From: Duncaniella sp.
Lineage (GTDB): Bacteria > Bacteroidota > Bacteroidia > Bacteroidales > Muribaculaceae
Assembly: GCA_029056055.1 (NCBI GenBank)
Contig: JAIDCC010000086.1
Location: 1 to 32,569 of the forward strand
Direction of reading: 5' to 3'
Length of the DNA: 32,569 bases
The position numbers and the translations under genes are program-made. This document shows, one piece after another, positions 1 through 6,451 of this stretch; the first letter of the stretch is position 1, and each line of letters starts with the position of its first letter. Below the pieces are notes generated by a model. That model was not told the DNA's origin. It saw nothing but the letters and a program-made list of their open reading frames with translations, and did not search any database.

Positions 1-218
1 CGCCATGGCGCGTCCCTACCTGCTAATCAATCGGTTATCTTGATTCGGAGGCGCTGCTATCTTTTGGGGAAGTGCCGATAGTAATTTCTGATGTCTTCCT
101 CAATTCTTTATTTTAACCGCATTGCGCCATGGCGCGGCCGCGGCGACTGGTGGATTTCAGCATGGGCGATTCGACGACGTGGGTCTACGCGGACGCGCCA
201 TACCATTCAGCACATATT

Positions 219-303
219 AATATGAAAACGGCGCAAAAATTTACGCGACCATGTACGGACGTGCCTTCGGCACGTTGCTCATGCACAGCGTGTTAGGTAA
301 AAT
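219..303 (+). repeat. Left arm of an ~85-bp inverted repeat
   Basis: This arm begins AATATGAAAACGGC, contains the GGACGTGCCTTCGGCACGT hairpin and ends near GTTAGGTAAAATA. Its reverse complement recurs at 770-854 with only scattered substitutions; by eye well over 80% of positions match. The two arms enclose about 466 bp, which contain copy 1 of the dispersed hairpin repeat. It could be a pair of independently inserted REP-like elements or the ends of one non-autonomous element. Confidence 0.75.
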
Positions 304-451
304 ATTCACATCGTGAATTGTTGTGGCTCAGCCTCGGCTACATACCACAGTCCCGTCCTACAGCGCATTATCCATTCCCCCAAAGCAAATGTTATGCTAT
401 CGTATGTCGCAACGCCACGTCGACGCGGATGAAATATTTAATTGATTGTCA

Positions 452-554
452 TAACGAACCAAGCGGCCCGTCGTCTCGACGCGCCGCTTGGTTCTTTTAA
501 CCTTAAATCTAATACCATGAAAACACAGTGCAAAAATATTCACTTTCATCTATA
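452..554 (+). repeat. Dispersed ~102-bp hairpin repeat, copy 1
   Basis: It starts with TAACGAACC and contains a 39-nt hairpin at 456-494: a 12-bp outer stem, one C/C mismatch, 5 bp and a 3-nt loop. TTTTAACC follows, then a conserved tail containing ATACCATGAAAACACAGTGC and ending TCTATA. Copies at 15499-15600 and 26481-26583 (reverse strand) are about 97-99% identical. Read on +, the hairpin plus T-run looks like an intrinsic terminator. Read on -, the tail contains TATTTTTGCA, a match to the Bacteroidetes -7 box TAnnTTTG, placed upstream of the same hairpin. Similarity to copy 2 fades over a further ~60 nt to the right. Confidence 0.9.
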
Positions 555-769
555 CAACACGCAGGGTTGAGAAAAGGTTCACAGATGTGCGAAATTTTTT
601 TTTCGAGACGCCCCTGGGAGGTCTGACGACGCCGAATTTCACCCTGCCGTCCGTGCAGGTCTAAGATATCGGACAAAAGACGTCTGTATATCAATTGATT
701 ACGCCTCAATGCACGGACGTGCCTTTGGCACGTAGGAGGGGCACCGCGACAATACATCACAACCTAAAA

Positions 770-854
770 ATATCACCTAACGTACTGTGTATGAGCAACG
801 TGCCGAAGGCACGTCCGTACATGGTCGCGTATTTTTTCAGGCCGTTTTCATATT
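770..854 (-). repeat. Right arm of the ~85-bp inverted repeat
   Basis: The reverse complement matches 219-303, including the stretch ACGCGACCATGTACGGACGT and the downstream TTCGGCACGTTGCTCAT block. Differences cluster in the A/T-rich part next to the outer end and in the last ~15 nt of the inner end. Confidence 0.75.
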
Positions 855-891
855 CCGACGTATTGAATGGCACGTCCGCCTGCGTCGCTGC

Positions 892-911
892 GGGCGCAAT
901 GTATTGCGCCC
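892..911. repeat. Perfect short palindrome GGGCGCAAT-GT-ATTGCGCCC
   Basis: Nine-base arms at 892-900 and 903-911 match perfectly around a GT centre. The palindrome is followed by CCTACATGG. It resembles REP-type intergenic palindromes; no gene function is implied. Confidence 0.7.
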
Positions 912-956
912 CTACATGGCCACGTAATCATTTGATATTGTGGCAATACTCCCCAA

Positions 957-1006
957 AAACGAAAAACAAAACAGCGCCGACGCCCGGGTGTGCGGGGTCG
1001 GCGCTG
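957..1006 (-). terminator. Intrinsic terminator of the M48 protease gene
   Basis: On the minus strand a 10-bp perfect stem (CAGCGCCGAC/GTCGGCGCTG, arms 972-981 and 997-1006) is followed by a T-rich run, TTTTGTTTTTCG. It lies about 22 nt past the protease stop codon. Confidence 0.85.
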
Positions 1007-1028
1007 GGATTTTCAGATGATGGGGTGA

Positions 1029-1802
1029 TTACTTCTTCTCGGCGGCAATCTTTTTGTCCATGCGCTCGATGCGCTTGTCGAGGTCAGGGTGTGACGAGAA
1101 GAGCTGGTTGAGTTTCGACGATTTCTGGTCGCCTTCGAGTTCCTTGAGTTTGCGGAAAGCGGCGCTCATTGCAGCGGGGTCTTTACCTTTGTCTTTAAGG
1201 AATTTGTAGCCGTAGTCGTCGGCTTCCTCCTCCTGCTTGCGCGAGAACTTCGAGGTCATCATTGCTTCGCCGAGGTCGCCGAGCTGGCTGTCGGTGAGAG
1301 CGCCTACGGTAGAGTTGGCCGAGCCAACCGCATCCTTGAGAGCCGAAGTAAGGAGGGCGTTTTTGAATGCCTTGCGCGAGTGGTGGAGACCTACGTGACC
1401 CACTTCGTGGCCAATCACGCCGAGGAGTTCCTCGTCAGACATGATGTCCATGAGCGATGAGAAAACACGAACGCTGCCGTCGGCGCAGGCAAAGGCGTTG
1501 ACGTCGATTACGAGGTAAACCTTGAAGTTGAGGGGCGTACCATCTACATCGGTGAGGCCTTCGGTGAGGGTTTTCAGACGCTGCGTGTAGGGCGAATCTT
1601 CGGCGGCCACTTCGTTATGGGTGTCCATCCAATCGATGTATTCTTTAACGTAGGCAGTCATCTGTGCATCGGTGAGAGTGACAGCCTGAGCGGCCGACTT
1701 AGCAGCTTTGGCAGCCTTGGCGAGATTGAATTGCGCCGAGGCCTGAGGAGCGGCCATCAGTCCGAGAGCCGCAACGGCGAGAGTAAGGATTTTTTTAAGC
1801 AT
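1029..1802 (-). CDS. M48 family zinc metallopeptidase, exported
   Basis: This 257-residue protein starts with a clear signal peptide (MLKKILTLAVAALGLMAAPQ, cleavage near ASA-Q at 23-24), so it acts in the periplasm or as an envelope-associated enzyme. The zinc motif HEVGH is at residues 132-136, and the downstream EEEADDYG segment at 191-198 supplies the glutamate that is the third zinc ligand in M48 peptidases. This is the soluble, single-domain form typical of YcaL/LoiP-like envelope quality-control proteases, with no membrane helices beyond the signal. It is monocistronic, with its own promoter (1830-1860) and terminator (957-1006), and is divergent from lrgA. Substrates cannot be deduced. 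Family assignment is secure; the quality-control role is inference. Confidence 0.9.
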   Translation of the reverse strand: MLKKILTLAVAALGLMAAPQASAQFNLAKAAKAAKSAAQAVTLTDAQMTAYVKEYIDWMDTHNEVAAEDSPYTQRLKTLTEGLTDVDGTPLNFKVYLVIDVNAFACADGSVRVFSSLMDIMSDEELLGVIGHEVGHVGLHHSRKAFKNALLTSALKDAVGSANSTVGALTDSQLGDLGEAMMTSKFSRKQEEEADDYGYKFLKDKGKDPAAMSAAFRKLKELEGDQKSSKLNQLFSSHPDLDKRIERMDKKIAAEKK

Positions 1803-1829
1803 TTACGAAATTTTGATGTGATTGGACTG

Positions 1830-1860
1830 CAAAATTACAAAATTGCCGTGACTTTTCCAA
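1830..1860 (-). promoter_or_regulatory. Promoter of the M48 protease gene
   Basis: Reading the minus strand, TTG (1860-1858), 20 nt, then TAATTTTG (1837-1830) fits the Bacteroidetes primary sigma consensus. It lies 28 nt upstream of the ATG. Confidence 0.65.
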
Positions 1861-1916
1861 GCGCCGACGAATGGCAAAAATGAGAGAGGGATGCGACAGA
1901 AAAGCGGAAATTTTTC

Positions 1917-1924
1917 TAACTTTG
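1917..1924 (+). promoter_or_regulatory. -7 box of the lrgAB promoter
   Basis: TAACTTTG followed by CA matches TAnnTTTG and lies about 30 nt before the lrgA ATG. The -33 element is weak: no TTTG at the usual spacing. Confidence 0.55.
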
Positions 1925-1955
1925 CAGGCAAATTTCGTTTCTCAGGATTTTTGAA

Positions 1956-2336
1956 ATGGTAAAACAATGTGCGATAATATTCGGGTGTCTGGCCGCGGGC
2001 GAGTTTCTGTCGCGGGTGGTCGGGGTGCCGGTGCCGGGGAGCATTCTGGGGATGCTCCTGCTCACGGCATTGCTACAGATGGGGTGGGTGAAGGTTGAGA
2101 CCGTGCGTCCCATCAGCAGGTTTCTCGTGAGCAACATGGCGTTTTTCTTCGTGCCGCCGGGTGTGGCGCTCATGCTCTACTTCGACCTCATCGCCGCCGA
2201 ATGGCTTCCCATCACGGTGGCCACGGTGGTGAGCACGGCGGTGGTGCTCGTGGTGACCGGGGCTGTGCATCAGCTTTTCCACACGGGCGTGAAGCATCAT
2301 CACAGAAATCATCATCACAGCGCGCAGCGCGACTAA
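1956..2336 (+). CDS. lrgA: LrgA/CidA (YohJ) family membrane protein
   Basis: A small integral membrane protein (126 residues) with about four hydrophobic segments. It shows the family's conserved entry pattern, VVGVPVPGSILGMLLL at roughly 21-36. LrgA/CidA proteins are holin-like partners of LrgB/CidB and have been linked to murein hydrolase control and, in later work, to export or uptake of small metabolites such as pyruvate. The lrgB partner begins 13 nt downstream, so the two form an operon driven from 1917-1924. Unusual: the C-terminal tail is histidine-rich, with eight His in the last ~23 residues, including two HHH clusters. The tail is in frame and ends at TAA, so it is not a reading artefact of a neighbouring gene. 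Confidence 0.88.
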   Translation: MVKQCAIIFGCLAAGEFLSRVVGVPVPGSILGMLLLTALLQMGWVKVETVRPISRFLVSNMAFFFVPPGVALMLYFDLIAAEWLPITVATVVSTAVVLVVTGAVHQLFHTGVKHHHRNHHHSAQRD

Positions 2337-2349
2337 CCGCCTTGAAGAA

Positions 2350-3045
2350 ATGGAATTTTTCGAAAGCGACATTTTTCTGATTGCGGCCACGTTTGCCATC
2401 TACCTCGGGGCGAAGCGGCTTCAGGCAGCCACTGGGTGGACGGTGCTCAACCCCGTGCTCATCACCATTCTCGTCATCATCGGCGGTCTGAAACTCTCCG
2501 GCCTCACCTACGAGACCTACTCGGAGAGCGGCCAATTGATAGAGTTTTGGCTCAAGCCGGCCATCGTAGCGCTGGGGGTGCCTCTCTACAGCCAGTTGCA
2601 GGAAATCCGCCGACAGTTTCTGCCGATACTTCTGTCGCAGCTCGCGGGGTGCGTGGCGGGCATCATTTCGGTGGTGTTCATCGCGCAGGCGCTGGGCGCC
2701 TCTACCGAGGTGGTGCTGTCGATGGTGCCCAAATCGGTGACTACGCCTATCGCCATAGAGGTGTCGCGCCAGATTGGGGGCATTCCGTCGCTCACGGCGG
2801 CCATCGTGGTGTGCGTTGGGCTGCTGGGGTCGATTTTCGGTTTCAAGGTGCTCACCATAGGCCACATCGGCAGTCAGATAGCCCGAAGCATCAGCATGGG
2901 CACCGCGGCCCACGTGATAGGCACGACGCGAGCCGCCGAATTGAGCGACCGCGCGGGAGCCTACGCCACCCTCGGACTCATTCTCAACGGCGTGCTGACG
3001 GCCGTTCTGGCCGACCCGCTCCTTGCGATGATGGGTATCAAATGA
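2350..3045 (+). CDS. lrgB: LrgB/CidB family membrane protein
   Basis: A 231-residue polytopic membrane protein of the LrgB/CidB/YohK family. It carries the family signature around MVPKSVTTPIAIEVSRQIGG (about residues 125-144) and a C-terminal GTAAHVIGTTRAAEL segment. Length is normal for the family. It follows lrgA by 13 nt, which is the standard arrangement. The pair probably forms a membrane complex. In a Bacteroidales the substrate or physiological signal is unknown, so only family-level function is claimed. Confidence 0.92.
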   Translation: MEFFESDIFLIAATFAIYLGAKRLQAATGWTVLNPVLITILVIIGGLKLSGLTYETYSESGQLIEFWLKPAIVALGVPLYSQLQEIRRQFLPILLSQLAGCVAGIISVVFIAQALGASTEVVLSMVPKSVTTPIAIEVSRQIGGIPSLTAAIVVCVGLLGSIFGFKVLTIGHIGSQIARSISMGTAAHVIGTTRAAELSDRAGAYATLGLILNGVLTAVLADPLLAMMGIK

Positions 3046-3076
3046 GAGCCGCAGAGAGGGGTGTCACGACAGGTTT

Positions 3077-3129
3077 TTTGTTTTTTAACTAATAGATGAC
3101 ATAGATTTGCGTTTTTTTTCCTACCTTTG
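3077..3129 (+). promoter_or_regulatory. Promoter region of the 3214 lipoprotein gene, two candidate -7 boxes
   Basis: TTTG (3077-3080), 21 nt, TAGATTTG (3102-3109) is a full Bacteroidetes-type promoter. A second box, TACCTTTG followed by CA (3122-3129), is closer to the -7 consensus but lacks a -33 partner. Either would give a 5' UTR of roughly 80-100 nt. Confidence 0.55.
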
Positions 3130-3213
3130 CACGTTGAATACGCATCTCCGAAAGGGGGTGAAGTGTAAAGATTTAACCACCCATAACACGCAGCGACACT
3201 CAGTCTCAACGAC

Positions 3214-4788
3214 ATGACACGCCACTCATTATTATATCTCTTTGTGACAGTGCTCATTACGATGGTAATGCAGGGCTGTAACTCATCAGACGCCGAAAAC
3301 TTCCAATCGGAAAGCGATCTGGGCAACTGCGCCGTGACAAGCTTCTCGCTCGTCAAGAACGACAGCGTGGTGCAGGCGCTCGACTCTGTTTTCTTCTCGA
3401 TAGACCTCATCAACGCGCGCATCTACAATGCCGACTCGCTCCCCGTGGGAACGAAAGTATCGAAACTTCAGGTGAAAATCGGCACGGCGTCGGCCACGGC
3501 CATCGACCTGACCTACCGCATCGCCGGCACCTCGCGCGACACCACCGTCAGCTACATCGACTCGCCCAACGACAGCATCAACTTTGCCGACGGGCCGGTG
3601 AAGCTCCATGTGCGTGCGGCCGACAACACCCAGACACGCGACTATCAGATTCAGGTCAACGTCCACAAATCTGTCCCCGACACGCTGGTCTGGACTTCCT
3701 ACGAGCAGAATGCACTCTTCGACAATGTCAACACCGTGCCTGCAGCCATCACCACCGTTGAACTCCCCTGCACACAGAAAGTCATTTCGCTCGGGGCTGC
3801 CGGACAAACGCTCTACGAAGTGCGCGACCTCTCGACCGGCGCCCGCACCGAGCGCGGAGTCCTTTCGACACTTCCCGCAGGAGCCGATTTGAAGAGTTTC
3901 GAAGCCATCTCTGAAAATGAATTCGCCATCGTGGCCAACGGCCACATCTATACGGCCACCGGCACTCCCGACGCGCTCTCATGGAGCGACACGGGCGTAG
4001 CGATGGACTGCGTGTATGGCGTAATCGAGGGCACGCTGCTCGGCGCGCGCCACGATGCCGACGGTTGGAAAGCCGTCAGCTATCCCGCCTCGACCGAAAG
4101 CGCCCTGGCTGCCGACTTCCCCGTGGCTGCCGCAAGCCGTCTGGTGTGCTACACCAACAAGTGGAGCGCCTCGCCTCTGGGTCTGATTGTCGGAGGCCGC
4201 AAAGCCGACGGCTCCATGACCGGCGACGCGTGGGCCTATGACGGAGGCCGCTGGGGCAAAGTCTCGACAATGCCCCTTCCGGCGGGCGAAGGCTATGCCG
4301 TGTTCCCCTACAACACTCCGCGCGTCAATCAGAAGAACTGGGCTGTCAGCGAACGCTCGGCCCTCCTGGCAATGGGTGCGCTGACCGCCGACGAAGACGG
4401 GGGTCTTGCCGTCAGCAAGACCGTCTACATCTCGTATGACTGGGGCATCACATGGCGCAAGGCCGACGACTACCTCCAGCTGCCCGACGAAATGACCGCT
4501 TTCTATGGTGCAGACGCCTACGTGGGCACCCAAGTGCTCAAGGATGCCGACGCAGCCGCCGCCACCCAAACGCAGGCATGGACACAGCTCGGCGTGCGTC
4601 GCCTCCCGGCCTGGTGTAAGCTCGTGCCGATGACTGCCGCCGCGCCCGTTTCGCGCATCGCCGCGATACCCGACGAATGGGATTGCCCCTACATCTATGT
4701 GTTTGGCGGCGAGAATGCCGCAGGGCAGATGCTCCCCATCGTGCGCCGCGGCGTGATAGCCCGCTACACCTTCAGCCCCATCTACTAA
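3214..4788 (+). CDS. Bacteroidales lipoprotein (DUF6242-like), probable beta-propeller
   Basis: A 524-residue protein with a short N-terminal hydrophobic segment ending in VMQGC near residue 22, a plausible lipobox, so it should be a lipid-anchored envelope protein. Residues ~35-150 look like an Ig/cadherin-type region (a KVSKLQVKIGTASATAIDLT stretch). The rest has repeated blocks with WxxD, GGRKADGS and YVFGGEN that suggest a Kelch-like beta-propeller. I associate this layout with the Bacteroidales DUF6242 family, from memory. No catalytic residues were recognised. It lies 40 nt upstream of the outer-membrane barrel gene and may be co-transcribed with the envelope cluster. Function unknown. 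Confidence 0.7.
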   Translation: MTRHSLLYLFVTVLITMVMQGCNSSDAENFQSESDLGNCAVTSFSLVKNDSVVQALDSVFFSIDLINARIYNADSLPVGTKVSKLQVKIGTASATAIDLTYRIAGTSRDTTVSYIDSPNDSINFADGPVKLHVRAADNTQTRDYQIQVNVHKSVPDTLVWTSYEQNALFDNVNTVPAAITTVELPCTQKVISLGAAGQTLYEVRDLSTGARTERGVLSTLPAGADLKSFEAISENEFAIVANGHIYTATGTPDALSWSDTGVAMDCVYGVIEGTLLGARHDADGWKAVSYPASTESALAADFPVAAASRLVCYTNKWSASPLGLIVGGRKADGSMTGDAWAYDGGRWGKVSTMPLPAGEGYAVFPYNTPRVNQKNWAVSERSALLAMGALTADEDGGLAVSKTVYISYDWGITWRKADDYLQLPDEMTAFYGADAYVGTQVLKDADAAAATQTQAWTQLGVRRLPAWCKLVPMTAAAPVSRIAAIPDEWDCPYIYVFGGENAAGQMLPIVRRGVIARYTFSPIY

Positions 4789-4828
4789 GGCAAGCCAAAG
4801 AGTTATACATTATTAATAAAAAGCAATA

Positions 4829-5545
4829 ATGCTTCGAGCCACTCAACTGACCCTCTTCCTATGCTCATTGCTGCTGTCGGCACTCGTGCCGTCGGCCGCT
4901 TCGGCGCAGGATGCCCCGGTGGCTCAGCCCGAAACCTATAAGTTTTCGCTCGGAGCGAGTGTAGGGATGACCGGCTATCTCGGCGACGCCAACGAGACAA
5001 GCCTCTTCGGCAAGCCCGGCTTCGGCGGCAACATTTCGTTTCGCTACCTGGCCAACACCCGCTGGGCCATCCACGCCATCGTGGGAATGAGCTCGCTGTC
5101 GGGGTCGACCGCCGACATGGAAAACGTGCTGCCCGGCATCGAGCCGTTTGATTTCAAATCTACGGTCTACGACGCCCAGTGCCGCTACGAACTCAACTTC
5201 TTCAACTACGGCATAGGCGAGGGCTACAAGCGGCTGATGCGCTTCACGCCCTACATCGCCGCAGGGCTCGGCGTTTCGGTGGCCTCCAACTCGTCGGGGT
5301 CGGCGGCGGCGCTGTCGCTCCCGATTGCCGCAGGGGTGAAATACAAATTGCGCGAGCGTCTCAATCTGTCGCTCGAATTTTCGATGACAAAACTCTTCGG
5401 CGACAAGGCAGACGACGCCCGCCTCGCCGACCCTTACATGATAAAGAGCTCATTTCTGAAAAACACCGACTGGTATTCGGCGCTACTCATCTCGATCAGC
5501 TATGAATTCGGCAAACGGTGTGTGGCGTGCAACCGCCAGGACTGA
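4829..5545 (+). CDS. Outer-membrane beta-barrel protein (DUF6089-like)
   Basis: This 238-residue protein has a signal peptide (LLLSALVPSAASAQ, cleavage near residue 27). Alternating hydrophobic and aromatic strands follow, typical of a small OmpA-type or OMP_b-brl barrel (KFSLGASVGMTGYLGD, FTPYIAAGLGVSV, LLISISYEF). In Bacteroidales a DUF6089-family protein is usually encoded immediately before uppS and bamA, and the same order is seen here, which supports the family call. Odd point: the barrel signal ISYEF is followed by an extra short tail with two cysteines (KRCVACNRQD), so the terminal aromatic is not at the very end. Role not established; it may assist envelope assembly. Confidence 0.8.
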   Translation: MLRATQLTLFLCSLLLSALVPSAASAQDAPVAQPETYKFSLGASVGMTGYLGDANETSLFGKPGFGGNISFRYLANTRWAIHAIVGMSSLSGSTADMENVLPGIEPFDFKSTVYDAQCRYELNFFNYGIGEGYKRLMRFTPYIAAGLGVSVASNSSGSAAALSLPIAAGVKYKLRERLNLSLEFSMTKLFGDKADDARLADPYMIKSSFLKNTDWYSALLISISYEFGKRCVACNRQD

Positions 5546-5607
5546 GCCTCCTACCCCACACCCCTCTCTCTGAACGACAAACACCCATACAAAAAACAAA
5601 CTGCCAA

Positions 5608-6351
5608 ATGAACACTCCGACACCACCCCGCCACGTAGCCGTAATCATGGATGGCAACGGCCGATGGGCACGTGCGCGCGGCCTCGACCGCAGCCAAGGG
5701 CATGTGGAGGGCGTCAACACCGTCCGCCGCATCACCGAAGCCGCATCGGAAGCCGGCGTGGAGTTTCTGACACTCTATACTTTTTCAACCGAGAACTGGA
5801 ACAGGCCCAAGGCCGAGGTTGACGCCCTGATGCACCTCATCGTGATAGCCATCGAGCGCGAGACCCCCGACCTAATCAAAAACAACGTGCGTCTGGCCAT
5901 GATTGGCGACACCTCGCGCCTGCCCGACGAAGCCTACCGGCGTCTGATGAAATGTATCGCCGACACGTCGCATTGCACCGGGCTGACGCTGACGCTCGCG
6001 CTGAGCTACTCGTCGCGCTGGGAAATACGCGAGGCGTGCCGACGCTTTGCGCTCGACGTGGCCGAGGGGCGCCGAAAGCCCTCCGACATGGCCACCGACG
6101 CCGATTTTGAGGCCTACCTCGCCACGGCGGGAATGCCCGACCCCGACCTGCTGATACGCACCGGCGGCGACCACCGCATCTCAAACTACCTGCTCTGGCA
6201 GATAGCCTATGCCGAAATTGTGGTGACCGACACCTATTGGCCCGACTTCTCGAAAGAAGACTTCCTGAAGGCCATAGCCGACTACTCGGGACGCGAGCGA
6301 CGCTTCGGACTGACCTCCGACCAAGTGGCCGCCGCCACACCCTCCGACTGA
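5608..6351 (+). CDS. uppS: Isoprenyl transferase (undecaprenyl diphosphate synthase)
   Basis: UppS condenses isopentenyl diphosphate units onto farnesyl diphosphate to make the C55 lipid carrier for peptidoglycan and surface glycans, working at the cytoplasmic membrane face. The start at 5608 gives 247 residues, normal for the family, and places the hallmark MDGNGRW at 14-20, with Asp15 as the Mg/diphosphate-binding aspartate. The frame is open 90 nt further upstream, but that extension is unconserved in character. The later motifs TLYTFSTENWNRP, DLLIRTGGDHRISNYLLWQ and the closing RERRFG are all present. It lies between the DUF6089-like barrel and bamA in one transcription direction. Confidence 0.96.
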   Translation: MNTPTPPRHVAVIMDGNGRWARARGLDRSQGHVEGVNTVRRITEAASEAGVEFLTLYTFSTENWNRPKAEVDALMHLIVIAIERETPDLIKNNVRLAMIGDTSRLPDEAYRRLMKCIADTSHCTGLTLTLALSYSSRWEIREACRRFALDVAEGRRKPSDMATDADFEAYLATAGMPDPDLLIRTGGDHRISNYLLWQIAYAEIVVTDTYWPDFSKEDFLKAIADYSGRERRFGLTSDQVAAATPSD

Positions 6352-6451
6352 CCGCGACCCGCCGCGCCTCCCCCCCGACACAGTGCACACCCCCTCTCCA
6401 TCCGTCACCCCCACATCACCCTCTGTAATTGCCGAAAACACATTATCACTA

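Larger units (their letters stand above)
1..956. other. Non-coding, repeat-rich intergenic region
   Basis: I see no convincing gene in this stretch: the open frames are short, lack family resemblance and overlap palindromes. It holds a 12-bp direct repeat (CGCCATGGCGCG at 1-12 and 125-136), three copies of a 17-nt hairpin ACGTGCC-NNN-GGCACGT (259-275, 717-733, 798-814), a palindrome GGGCGCAAT-GT-ATTGCGCCC (892-911), an ~85-bp inverted repeat pair and copy 1 of a dispersed 102-bp repeat. This density of short palindromes suggests an area where REP/MITE-like elements accumulate. No tRNA cloverleaf was recognised. Confidence 0.6.

Noticed and set aside
318-1111. Short open frames across the left-end repeat region (for example 318-500, 509-760 and 695-1111)
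   Set aside because: They run through hairpin repeats or into the 3' end of the protease gene antisense, and lack promoters or family features.
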